From: Paraconiothyrium sp. Pb-2020
Taxonomy: Eukaryota > Ascomycota > Dothideomycetes > Pleosporales > Didymosphaeriaceae
Length of the DNA stretch: 64,000 nt
NCBI GenBank assembly: GCA_022419385.1
Contig: JAJUBI010000006.1
Span: 1,984,001-2,048,000 of the forward strand
Direction: 5' to 3'
Shown here: positions 37,090 to 47,824 of the stretch, piece by piece
Position numbering within the stretch: position 1 is the first letter of the stretch
Layout: each line of letters starts with the position of its first letter
The notes under the pieces: generated by a model
Databases searched by the model: none
Told to the model about the DNA's origin: nothing
Seen by the model: the letters and a program-made list of their open reading frames with translations, nothing else
Position numbers and translations under genes: made by a program

Positions 37090-38557
37090 ATGGAGGAGGG
37101 ACCGCCACCACCCGAAAATCTGGCGAGAGATCACACAGGCGTACCGCCCAAGCGCCTGAGGTCTGATTCTGACAGTTCCACATCCCTCGAATCCCTGTAA
37201 GACACGGCCTTTCCTTCTTATCGAATATCCACCGACAAATGGCAATTGTTTGTTCCCTTTTCCTGCAAGTTTTGAGCGTCGTGCGCCAGCACGTTATCCT
37301 GTCGTTGTGGGTCTCGTGCCATGACTAGCGACCTTATCATTCTGCACACATTGCTGACAGCCTTGCGCATACAGCCGTTCTACACGGACGCTACAATCTG
37401 ATGATGTAGAGTTCGTCTACGAAAATGGACGCGAGTATGGAAACGACAGTTACTACATGCCGTGCGACCAGGCAGAGAATGATCGCCTGGCCATCCACCA
37501 CCGCATATACACACATGCTCTCAAAGGCAAACTCACTACAACACCCATAACATCAGACACAAGAAGAATATTAGACTTGGGAACAGGACCAGGCCACTGG
37601 GCTGTCGCCATGGCGCGGCAATATCCCCATGCCGAAATCGTCGGCATCGACATGGCTGTCTGGGACATCGAAACCACAGAAGAGTCGGTGGGATGCACCG
37701 GTGTAAACTGGGAAATTGATGATCTGGATGTATGGGGCGTGGAAGACGACTTCGACGACCTCAAACGGCGACTGGAGCGCTACGACATGGCGCACGACTA
37801 TGCTAACCGCGAGCCCCTCTCCGCGACCAAGGCCGCCAAACTCAAGGGCCAGACCTCCACCAGCGACTCCTCTCAGCCTCATACACCTTCCGACTCAGCC
37901 TACGAATCCTACGTCCTGGAGCCCGAAGCACAACCCGGCTGGCACTTCAGCGAGCCATTCGACCTCATTTACATGCGCGGTATGAAGGGCGTATTCGCCT
38001 ACTGGGAAGGCGTCTACGACGAGATCTACAAGAACCTTAACCCAGGTGGCTGGGTGGAGGTCGTGGATTTCGACATGAGTCTACCCAACATCGAGCAGGG
38101 CGTAGACAACTTTCCTTTCCCGACCCTCGCAAAGCTATATCTCGGCGTCATGCAAGCAGCGTTCAAATCCGGGCGGCCTGTCGGCACCTTTTACATGCAT
38201 CCCACCTACCTGGACGATGCGGGCTTCACAAGCATCAAACAGACGTACGTCAACGTGCCTATCGGCCAATGGCCCGAGGACGAGGAGCAGCGCACCATTG
38301 GAAAGATGCATTTGGTCTGCATCATGGAGATGCTGGAATCCATGCTCCTTCGGTACTTGACTCAGTGGGGCGATGCGAGCAAGGACCACTGGACGAAGGA
38401 GGAGGTGCAGAGCATGATTGAGGTGGGCAAGGGCGAGATTATGGATTGGGCGAGTGGGACAGACAGGTTTGGCAATATCAGGGAGGGGTGGTGCGCGAGT
38501 TATAAATGGATCATTGGGCGGAAACCGCTGGATGCTAGGGATAGGAGGGGAACGTAA
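37090..38557 (+). CDS. LaeA-like SAM-dependent methyltransferase
   Basis: Class I methyltransferase of the fungal LaeA-like group; LaeA itself works with velvet proteins to control secondary metabolism and development, while most homologues are uncharacterised. Exons are 37090-37196 and 37375-38557 (intron 178 nt), about 429 aa. The N-terminus is disordered (MEEGPPPPENLARDHTG). Then come 'YGNDSYYMPCDQAENDRL', typical of the group, SAM motif I ILDLGTGPGHWAVAMA at about residues 101-116, and the acidic residue of motif II in 'EIVGIDMAVWD'. 'FDLIYMRGMKGVFAYW' and 'LNPGGWVEVVDF' are further family marks. An insertion of about 60 Ser/Thr-rich residues lies between motif II and the FDLIYMR block. 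It is not beside any polyketide or peptide synthetase here, so a cluster role is unsupported. Confidence 0.87.
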
Positions 38558-39490
38558 GAGGAGCGAGGTAGAGGAACGGGGAATGTACGGTGTTAATAAT
38601 GGGTCGGAATAGACGGAGTCGTGCTTCATAGGGGAAAAGGGCGGTCTTTTGAAATGTCGGGGCGGGCTCGACTTGTATGTATGTAAACTTGATGCTCAAC
38701 TTTGCGCGCATGTTGTCTAACAAGGAATGAAACTCCTATCACTCACGCTGCCAATCCAGTGAGCTCAGCAGTAATCCAAGTACATCATGTGTGGTCCTGA
38801 ATCCAGTTATGATTCTCGACGTGGAGGAAATGGGGTATGCATGTGCTGTTCAACTCTATACTACAGTAATAATTCGATTCGAGAGCACGCCCAAACTCGC
38901 GCCGGAGCTACCAATCCAGTGCGCCTCCCTGACCCGCGGCCATAACTCCGTACTCGCCATACAAATGCAATGCGATAAACACTAAACTCCTTTCCCTTCC
39001 TAAAATCGACCGCCCTTTCTACTTCGACACTAAGCCTCATGTCCTTAGGCGGTTCTGCACTCCCATCATGGAGATCCCTCATTGTGGTTTTGTGGTGTAT
39101 GGGGAGGTGTCTGGTAAGAGCAAGAGGTAGAATACAACGAGGAAGAATCAGGCCTTCCGGCCTAGATCGCCCTACGTCGAAAGAATTTTGCCCTAGGGGA
39201 ACAGAACAACAAGGTCAAAACGATTGTCTGCGCGATCTTTTTGAAACTGGTCGCTGAGATTCTATTGGCTGCGTCACCCGTCTTGAAGTATGCTGGGGTG
39301 GAGTCGGAGGGCGCGGGGGAAGAGCTGAGGAAGTTGGAGGCAAAACTAGCGGCGATGGTCCTAAACAGCACGTTCAGCATGCAGTCCCCCGTCACGAGGT
39401 TGCAGTCACATTGTGAAGCGTGTGTAAACACAGCCCGAAACAGACTTCCACACCCCGGAATGAGTACTGCCTTGCCCTGGCACAGTGCAT
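38558..39490. other. Intergenic, convergent 3' ends
   Basis: 933 nt between the methyltransferase and CAF1 stops. A plus-strand frame at 39241-39510 is short and runs antisense into the CAF1 3' end; no support for a gene. Confidence 0.5.
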
Positions 39491-41213
39491 TTACTTGCCA
39501 CCGTATCTGAACTCACCAAAAGTGCCAGTAGCACCAGGTGTGATCATGCCTCCATGTGATGGACCTGGCGTTGATGCGAGGCCAGCGGGGTGGCTGGTGG
39601 GTGTGCTGGGTCCGTCACGGTGGGCTGCTTGAGCGCCAGGATGGAACATCATGCCGCCGTTCATTCCTTGATAACCCGAAAGATTTTGCCCTTGTGCAGC
39701 AAGGACGGCAGCTTGGGCAGTCGCGCTAGCTGGCGGTCCGACCCCAGTAAGACCCCACATCTGGCCATTCATATCATCTGGGACCTTGCCGTCGAAGATC
39801 TTCTTTTGAAGCTCCCAGAAAACGGTGCCTGTGAGCCAAGCATCTGAACCGGCAGTGTGCGAATTACCAATGCGCTGGCAGCCTAGCTCGTCGGCAAGAT
39901 CTTGAAGGCCAGATTTTGTGCCCAGGTTGTTGAGTATGCTTGTTGCCTGTGAGCCTATTACACCACGACGCACAAGGCTGTTTGCGTGTCGCCATAGATA
40001 CTTGACATCCAGCAGTCGTGGGAAGAAGACCTCGACTAGAGTGCGATAGTCCTCCTCGTTCTCGGGCAGCGGCTTAGCTGTGAGCATCTTGATCAGATAT
40101 GCGAAATCGTAACCCGAGTGGAATGATATCCAGTTAACATCGGGAGTCAAGATCATGCCAGAGGTTATGAGGAGGGAACCAAACTCCTCGGTATCAATTC
40201 CCTGCTCTGCGAGTTTCTGAAAATCGGCGCCGGACTTCTTCAGCATCTGGATAGACTCCTCATTATACATGTCGTCTTCGAGAGAAAACTGAAAGTTAAA
40301 CGTCCAGGTGCAGGGGCATACTACTATATTGTTCGCGTACTGTAGCACTGCTTTTGGCTGGTAATTCAATTCTGAAGGGTCGAGATGTGATGGCGGTACT
40401 TCGCCTTGTATCGAAAAGAGCGTAACTCCCAATTGGATAATCTTTAGGAGATCAACGTTGCAGCGTACGGTCTGATAATGATACGACGCTTTGGAGTTGA
40501 AATCTCCGATAGGGCGGGCAACGACTCCGGGGAACTCGGTGTCCTGTGTGAAATGTGAGTATGGCGTCCAATAGGTGGGAGATAGCGAAAAAGGGTGAAC
40601 AAATGAAATACCCGATCTTCATCATCCCCAGGCTCTATAAAGAGACTCTGAAATTGACCACCATTGACCGTTATCTTTTTCATTAGATACTTTACCCCGA
40701 GAAAAGAAATCTGACCGATTTAAATAGGAGAGGTTCACTGACCATGCTGATATACGGGTACTTCTCCACCAGAGAACGTAGCAGTTCCATCTCTTGATGC
40801 AGGTTATTCCGCCAGACTTCGCGTATACGTTGTCCGGCAAGGCCCTTCGTACCATCTTGTGCGCGACCCATCTGGGCATCCTGCTGTAGTTGAGCACCAT
40901 GAGCAAATCGCAGGCGCGCTTCGTGGCCGTCCAGTCCAGTTCCTCCACTTACCCCGCCGAGCGTTGCTGCCGCGCCGAGGCCTGATGCACCTCCTCCTAT
41001 TCCGGCGAGCGCCGCATTTGACTGGAAGTTGCCCTGGTTGTGGCCGAAGAGGTTCAGGTTGTGTTGTGGGTTCGCACCGCCGAAGCCTGGGTGTTGCATG
41101 TTTTGCTGGTGCTGCTGCTGTTGCAACTGCGGTTGTTGATGGATCGGTTGTGAGAGGTGGGCGAAGGGGTTAGACAGATTGTGGCCGGGGAAGCGGCCCC
41201 CGTGTGGTGGCAT
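39491..41213 (-). CDS. CAF1: CCR4-NOT deadenylase CAF1/POP2, one frame break
   Basis: DEDD-family 3'-5' exoribonuclease that shortens mRNA poly(A) tails in the CCR4-NOT complex. Exons are 40743-41213 and 39491-40544, with a 198-nt intron (donor GTCAGT). The N-terminus is a Gln/His/Gly-rich extension of about 120 residues. The catalytic domain starts at 'IREVWRNNLHQEMELLRSL' and has DTEFPG (first Asp and Glu of DEDD) directly after the intron, 'ISFHSGYDFAYL' (Asp) and 'QRIGNSHTAGSDAWLT' (His and last Asp). The C-terminus is Gly/Pro-rich. After ARPIGDF the frame slips: a run of four T (40500-40503 read on minus) stands where three are needed to continue NSKASYHYQTVRC, and the combined exon length has one base too many. 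An essential conserved gene, so a homopolymer error is likely. Divergent from NDUFB3. Confidence 0.92.
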
Positions 41214-41551
41214 GTTGGGCGATTATCGCAGTGAAGGCAGGCGGGGATTCGATCGCAGTGCAGTTCTCTGTATGCGACAATGAACGGCGAAAGGGCGGGG
41301 GTGACGCGTCTGACGCAAGCGGTTCGCGACTGTCGTTCAAGACAGGATAGCAGGATAATATGGACGAAGAGTTTCAGGAGCGAAAGGCGTGCGGAACAGC
41401 AATGTCGTGAAGTGCGCGAACGTCGAAGGTCGACCGTGCGACAATCAACGACGCCAAGAGATATGGCCCGTGTTACGGCAACCTCGTGTCGTGGAAGTGA
41501 GCTCGAACTGCGACAACGCGTACGATCACCACCGCTCGCAGTACCGACACA
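41214..41551. promoter_or_regulatory. Divergent promoter CAF1 / NDUFB3
   Basis: 338 nt between two opposite start codons, too short for another gene. No clear TATA box seen. Confidence 0.5.
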
Positions 41552-41950
41552 ATGCGGCCCACAGCGTAAGTACACGGTATCTAATGGCACGGCGATTGCC
41601 TTCTGCGCTCTTGGGACCCAATGCTGACTCGCCGCGACAGTCTCAGATTCGCGCAACGCCCCTCCATCACCGGGTTCGACCCCAAGAAGTTCGCCGCGGC
41701 CGCTGGAAACACCAAGGGCGACCCATGGGCTCGATAGTACGTCTTTATGAAATCATGGGTCCATGTGTGGGATGTACTGACTTCTCACAGTGAGCAATGG
41801 CGGTACACCGGGCCCTTCTCACGGTGGAACCGCTTCAAGGGCTCCTTCCCCGGCCTTGGTATCGCAACTGTCGCGTTCGCCGGATACTGCGTGATCGAAG
41901 CGCTCTTCTTCAAGGAAGACCACCACGGACATGACGAAGGTCATCATTGA
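41552..41950 (+). CDS. Complex I subunit NDUFB3 (B12)
   Basis: Accessory single-helix subunit of mitochondrial NADH:ubiquinone oxidoreductase, in the membrane arm. Three exons, 41552-41565 (only 14 nt), 41641-41736 and 41791-41950, give 89 aa. The protein begins MRPTALRFAQRPSITGFDP and has the family block GDPWARYEQWRYTGPFSRWNR, one hydrophobic helix (GLGIATVAFAGYCVIEALFF) and a His/Asp/Glu-rich tail ending GHDEGHH. Length and order match fungal B12 subunits. The tiny first exon and two introns make it easy to miss automatically. Confidence 0.9.
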
Positions 41951-42777
41951 AAAGGGGTAGTGCACAATAGGAAAGCACGTTCGGCGTACCGGTTTGCTTC
42001 GGGTCTTACCGCTGTGGAAACTGTATATAAGGAATACCACACAGTACCAATAACAGAAGTCTCGTTTGTCGTCAAAGCTTGGATGGTTTCCCCTGAAAAT
42101 ATGCTCGGTGCTACTGCCGACTCGATAACCGGCGTCTTTGGTTTATGGGTTTCGACTAGTACCTATCATGGAAGTGGGAGCAAAGGACAGAAGAGACCGA
42201 TATGCGCCACCAGGGTCAAGTTCCGGCTAATGTCTATGTGTAAGCAAGTCCAACTAAGAGGCGTTCAGGAGAAACCACACTTAGTTTGTCATACAACTAC
42301 GCTGTGGCTGGGCTACAACTCCGCAGCCCTAAGGAAGGGCTGTGTAACATCGATCGCGTTCTCATATTACACAAATACTGTTTGACTCGGGGTTCTCACT
42401 TCTCCTTGTGGAAGCAGATCAAAGCAAGCTTGTTCACGCAAGGTTCAAAGCTTTTCCGTGGTACGTCAACGTCGAAACTGACCAGTCAATCTAGCCCAAG
42501 TGTCAATCTAGCCCAAGTGCTACTCAGATTGCATCGCTTCACCCACTTCCGTATAATGCTATTCTCTGTGGCTGCGAAGGTCGATGTGGAACACGCCATG
42601 GTGCAGAATGCAAGGGAGTCGTGATACGTTCGCACGTATTGTGGCTTCGCCTCTCTGCAACTACCCAAAAACTACGCCCTTTCTATATCGTTCCTATCGC
42701 ACGCTATAAGATTGCACGCGTCGGCTCACCTATATTCTCATCAGCAAAGTATCTTCTCTCCATAGCATTTCCTCAAG
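41951..42777. other. Intergenic
   Basis: 827 nt upstream of the small secreted-protein gene. It includes the tandem repeat at 42485-42518. A TATA-like CTATAAGAT lies near 42703, about 75 nt before the next start codon. Confidence 0.5.
42485..42518. repeat. Perfect 17-bp tandem duplication
   Basis: GTCAATCTAGCCCAAGT occurs twice in direct succession in the upstream region of the secreted-protein gene, about 260 nt before its ATG. It might be a duplicated regulatory site or a replication slip. Confidence 0.85.
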
Positions 42778-43210
42778 ATGTACCTCCTCACGCTGCCCCT
42801 TACTAGCGCGCTCCTCTTCATTTCCCAAGCCCAAGCCCAGATGGCTCCGCACCTCATAGATCCACCCACCGGAATGGATATACAGTACAGCAAATTCTCT
42901 CGAACAACATGCATGAGCAGCGTTGGGCCCATCTTCACCTCCAAGCCAGGCGAATGCATCAAGCTCCAGGACGCCGATCACGGTATTAGAGTGTACCCAA
43001 ACCTTTCTCATGGGCAGTGCAAATGTAAGTTGAGGTCTGATAGTATATGGTGTGAGAGATACGGGTATTAACTTCGGCGAAATAGTGCGCGCGTATGCGA
43101 GTAAGAACTGTAGCGGACCGGGGGGTAAGTGGATTGGCATCGGCGCTTGCAACTCTTTGCACGGCGATAACTGGAGCCTGAAGGTTATATGCCCGCTGGT
43201 GAAGATTTAG
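42778..43210 (+). CDS. Small secreted cysteine-rich protein (effector candidate)
   Basis: Two exons, 42778-43024 and 43086-43210 (61-nt intron, GTAAGT..AATAG), encode 123 aa. The first 20 residues (MYLLTLPLTSALLFISQAQA) form a clear signal peptide with an AxA cleavage site. The mature part of about 103 residues has six cysteines at precursor positions 45, 60, 81, 91, 104 and 118, enough for three disulfides. It also has three N-glycosylation sequons (N75, N90, N111). No domain is recognised. Without the intron the frame would end early at a false stop and lose three cysteines. Size, secretion signal and cysteine content match the profile of fungal effectors and secreted antimicrobial proteins, but function is unknown. 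Confidence 0.82.
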
Positions 43211-44646
43211 GGGGGCAAGAGGTGTGAAAAATCAGGAATTCTGTAAATGCTGGGCGGTTTGGGAAGTCGTGGTCTCTTCGTCATGACTAGGAATAAACAC
43301 TTTCTCATGTTTTCTCGATGGTGATTTAGATTGCGCGCAAAAGACTTACTGCAAACTACAATGAGCGGTGATGATACAGTTTCGAAGCGCCATTACGCGG
43401 GTCATTGAGATTTGCATGAGATTTTAGGTATATTTAGTACAACCACGTGTCGAAATTTTTAAAGACAATGTTACATGTCACTACCCCAAGAACTATAACA
43501 CTGAGGAAGCATAGATTGGTTTGCCTACTTTTCTGCCTTTGATAACATTCACCCTAAGCGAGTCAGAACACACAGACGCCCGCGGAGCCTCCTATGGATG
43601 GACATTTCACCGAGTTATGTGCGAATACGGCGACCAAGTATGCTAAGAGCCCATTGTAAGGTTAGGGTTCGCTTCTTGAATGCTATGAGAACAACTCAGA
43701 TACTGTCACCATCCGGTTATTCCTAGGTGGTCGTCATCAGGCTAAATCCGGCAATCCAAACGCACCTCGCGTTGGTCTACCGCACCCCACATATCGTCAA
43801 AATAACCTTAAAGCGAGACAAGGTTGCATATTATATTTTATACGTGGGGAACGAATCATTTGGTCATAGCATACTCTGTGTAGCATACCTTTACGGCCCC
43901 GCAAACGCCCAACTTCGCACTCCACATTACTATTCTGGGGAATGCTGGTCAAATCGGCTCCTCGATTCGCACAATACCTGTCGTCTAACCAGATGCTGCA
44001 CAATGCCAAGCGCCATAGAGTAGAATGCTTCGAGAACGGCTCAAAGGAACCTCTGAATACCTGGCTATGTAGTCAAAAGCCGGTACGCTTCACGAACAGC
44101 GAGTTATTCCATCAATCGCTGGATCATTTGGAAAGTGTCTACATCGGGTACGATGCACAAGGCTGTATCTCCAAGGCCATAGCCAGGTAATATGGTGTTT
44201 CCACTCACTGGATTGGAACAATACCAGGCACCACAGTAGATGCATCCATGGATTTGAAGGAGTACTCTCGAACCCATCACGTTGTGTAGGGGCGCATACC
44301 ATCCCAATGGTGTTTACAACAAAAGATCCGTCACCCTTCACAACTCATCGAGGCATCATGATTTCTCTCCCTTTATTTGGCGATCCCGTTGTAATGTTGT
44401 GTGGCGAAAAGTTGGTGATAGTCGGACAGCCAAGACGTACCTCGTTAATTACACTATAATCGCGTCCACGAGGCTCACTCGCCCACGACGACACTTCATA
44501 TACTAGATGATTTTACCGCCGGGTGTTGCAATTAGTGTACGACACTGGTCAGTGGCCAATGTCCCTATATAAAAAGCTGCTCGCCTTGTCAGTAATCGCG
44601 ATTCTTCAGTGGCACATTTTCTGCAGCGGAAACCAACTCACGCACC
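43211..44646. other. Intergenic, AT-rich
   Basis: 1.4 kb between the two secreted-protein genes, with AT-rich stretches and no supportable gene. The last 100 nt hold the core promoter described separately. Confidence 0.55.
44556..44576 (+). promoter_or_regulatory. CCAAT and TATA elements of the glucuronoyl esterase gene
   Basis: CCAAT at 44556-44560 and TATATAAAAAG at 44566-44576, about 70-90 nt before the start codon, the usual arrangement for a strongly inducible fungal gene. Confidence 0.6.
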
Positions 44647-45810
44647 ATGAAGTCCTCCATCGTTCTGCCGCTTCTCGCCACCACGGTGCTGGCTGTACCC
44701 TTGGAACCGCGCCAGGACACGTGCAAGGTCCCGACCACGTTTCCGACGACGGCTAACTCGAAGCTTCCCAACCCGTTCAAGTTCTTCGATGGAACTGATG
44801 TCAAGACCAAGGCCGACTATGATTGCAAGAATAAGGAGGTGCTTGCTGCTCTCCAAGCGCAGGAACTCGGAACCTTCCCCCCTAAGCCTTCCACGTTCTC
44901 CGCTACATACTCTGGTGGCACTCTCTCGTTCACTGCTGGCGAGGGCGGCAAGTCTATCTCCTTCTCCGTCACCATCAAGGGCAACACAGGTACTTCGGTT
45001 CCCGCTATCATCGCCTACGGCGGCGCAAGCATCCCCATTCCGTCTGGCGTTGCAACCATCACCTTCAACAACGATCAGATGGGCCAGCAGTCAGGGCAAA
45101 GCTCTCGCGGAAAGGGCAAATTTTACGACCTTTACGGTTCTGGTCACAGCGCCGGTGCCCTTACGGCTTGGGCATGGGGTGTTGACCGTGTTATCGATGC
45201 TCTCGAGGCTACCACCGGCCACAACATCGACACGAAGCGAGTTGGTGTAACTGGTTGCTCCAGGAATGGTAAAGGTGCTTTCGTGGCCGCCGCCCTTGTC
45301 AACCGCATCGCGCTCGGCATCCCGCAAGAGTCTGGCTCTGGTGGTGCTGCCTGCTGGCGCATTTCCGACTCCGAGAAGGCTAAGGGCAAGAACATCCAGA
45401 CCTCCTCTCAGATTGTCGGTGAGAACGTGTGGTTCTCGCCCGCCTTTAACGCCTTCTCCACCAAGGCCAGCACCCTATCGACCGACCACCATCAGCTCGC
45501 CGGTCTCGTCGCACCCCGCGGGCTCATCGTCATTGAGAACGAGATCGACTGGCTCGGTCCCGTGTCTACCACTGCATGCATGAAGGCAGGTCGCTTGATC
45601 TACAAGGCGCTCGGTGTACCGGACAACATGGGCTTTACTGGCTCTGGAAACCACAACCACTGCTCATTCCCTAGCAACCAACAGAGCGACTTGACTGCAT
45701 ACATTAACAGGTTCTTGCTCAACACTGGCGGAAGCACGGCGAATATTGAGAAGGGTCCTACTGCTGATGTTGCCTCGTACATTGACTGGACGGCGCCAAC
45801 GCTGTCGTAG
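44647..45810 (+). CDS. 4-O-methyl-glucuronoyl methylesterase (CE15)
   Basis: Secreted carbohydrate esterase that cleaves ester bonds between lignin alcohols and the glucuronic acid side chains of xylan. Single exon, 387 aa, with signal peptide MKSSIVLPLLATTVLAVPLE followed by a possible Kex2-type PRQ. Catalytic residues by family pattern are Ser205 in GCSRNGKG, Glu228 in 'IPQESGSGG' and His338 in NHNHCSFP. Their spacing is the same as in characterised CE15 enzymes. No cellulose-binding module is present; the mature enzyme starts almost directly with the catalytic domain. Cys26, Cys60, Cys204, Cys237, Cys311 and Cys339 could form three disulfides. Its presence points to growth on plant cell walls. 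Confidence 0.95.
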   Translation: MKSSIVLPLLATTVLAVPLEPRQDTCKVPTTFPTTANSKLPNPFKFFDGTDVKTKADYDCKNKEVLAALQAQELGTFPPKPSTFSATYSGGTLSFTAGEGGKSISFSVTIKGNTGTSVPAIIAYGGASIPIPSGVATITFNNDQMGQQSGQSSRGKGKFYDLYGSGHSAGALTAWAWGVDRVIDALEATTGHNIDTKRVGVTGCSRNGKGAFVAAALVNRIALGIPQESGSGGAACWRISDSEKAKGKNIQTSSQIVGENVWFSPAFNAFSTKASTLSTDHHQLAGLVAPRGLIVIENEIDWLGPVSTTACMKAGRLIYKALGVPDNMGFTGSGNHNHCSFPSNQQSDLTAYINRFLLNTGGSTANIEKGPTADVASYIDWTAPTLS

Positions 45811-47824
45811 ATGGGACAGTCCAGGGATACTTTAGTTGACACTCACTTGTAGTTTGTAGCTGTCATGATGTAATAAACTGGTTTAGAATACCGAACATCA
45901 CTTTTTTGCATCCCGAGCAAGCTTCCATGAACATCACCATGCATGATTATCGTCTCTGTCTAATGTTGGCCGTGGTGCATGTTCTTTGTATGGTTTAAAA
46001 TAGCGTTCTTGAAATCGATTTCCTGAAATGTACACTTGTGATTATCGGTCGAATCTTCGACTGAGAGCTCGGTAGGCCGGTAAAGTTACCAGTGGTTGAC
46101 CCTTCGCCAGATGATTTGAGCTTGTCGAAGACATAAAGTAGGCTGCAAGGTAGACGAAGTCAAGTCTGTCCACACCGCCGTTGATGTTGAGTGCTTTCGT
46201 GAGGTGGACGCTGTCGACGCTGCCTGCGAACTGCGCGGCCGGAACTTTCCGTAACAAGAAGTGTTCGTTGCCGTGGCGCCGACTTAGTGGACTTCTGCGC
46301 TGTTTGTCGCACGCATCGTTTGAGCTTTCAACGGCTGTCTTCGTCTGGTCGGGAGGCACCCCGTAAGATAGTCTTCTGACCAATTCGGCCTGGTCATTAT
46401 TACTGAAGCATCTACACTGACCTTTCCAAGGTTGGCATGGCGGAGAATGCGTCAATACTGTCACGTCTTATCGAAAGGTTCGATTGCAGATCGCCTGGTC
46501 CAAAGCGCAGGCTCCACACGGCATAGCAGGGTATTAGCCGCTGCTTCCTGTCCGCTTCCCTCCCAGCTAATCAACGCTCTCTAGAGTATTTTCTCCCTCT
46601 TCATTGACAGCCTCTTTCTAAACTTATATCGCGCCGTAGCGCCGTAGTAGAATACAGGGGTTGTCTTCCGTAGAGAGCCCTTCTCGAAAGTTGGGTGGGG
46701 AGCGTTAGTACATCGGCCATGACTTTTGATCTGCTGATTGTCTCCGTTCTAGGGTCGTGGCAAGCCATACTGCGAACGCACGGACCGCCGTTGTACGTAG
46801 CCGCTCCGATTGTGAGACATGGGGTAATGGGCGAAACTGTTCAGAGCTGATCAAGACTCTGGCCGAGACGGATACTAGGAGACTGTGTCGAGAAATATTT
46901 ATTTGTGTAGACCATACCCTGTACACAAACTGGACGGCATCGCTATATCCTAATCGGCGGGCAATAATGAAATGGGTGCGACAATTGAGAAGTTCAAGGA
47001 AGAGAGCGGGGTTTGAAAGCTCCCAGCTCACATGTAAATGTGTATATAGCGCGTTCAACGGTTGGTCCTAGCGATCTGGCTGCATGAATGTGCCAGTGTC
47101 ATCGGGCTCCTCCCGCCAGATTGGCGATGCCAACGCTAGTAGACCGCCCGATATGTCGTGCATGGTCGCGGCCCAGGGCGATGGCCCAGAAAACGATGGC
47201 AACTAGACTGTACAGTGGCTCTGATACCCGTTCCTACAGAGCACGTCATTCAGCAGCAAGACATCTGTTCGCACGTTCGACACATGGAGCGTTGTGATGA
47301 TTACGTACACTTGCCTATTCCTAACGCAGTTAGCGCGATCATATCAGGAAGCGGCGGTGCGCCAAGCCAACTCGTGCCTTCCACTCCACCTCAGAGTTTC
47401 TCGGAAGTCGCGAACGAACCCCATCATCTCCAACCGCGTCTATCTTAAATCCGTGCACAACACGCTCCCACACGCGTGTTGTCACTTTTCTGCCCTCTTC
47501 CGCGCACTTTTGCGCCCGCCCACGTCCCCCCCTCGATTTTGCATTGGCGGCCTCAGCTTGCCTCCTTTGCGACTTCACCCTCGGCGCACCCCCGGCCCTG
47601 CTCCATCAGCCTCATCCACCGAGGCGCTTCAGCGTGCACCACGACGCTCGATAATGTCATAGCAGTCGCTTGCACGCGCCCAATCTTTCGTCCGCGACTT
47701 TCCTCACGCTTCTCGCGCGTTCGGTGCCGCCTTGCGCCTCGCGCGACGACCCCATCTAAGGCGTTCACTTGTTTGAAAACGGCCTTGTTGCGCCGCACAC
47801 AACACCACCGTCCTTACAGGCACC
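45811..47824. other. Intergenic, no supportable gene
   Basis: 2 kb before the Snf2 ATPase. A minus-strand frame at 46042-46464 and others are short and without recognisable domains. The last 300 nt are pyrimidine-rich, as in a fungal promoter and leader. Confidence 0.5.

Noticed and set aside
46042..46464. 140-codon minus-strand frame
   Set aside because: No domain, signal peptide or splice support; looks like chance.
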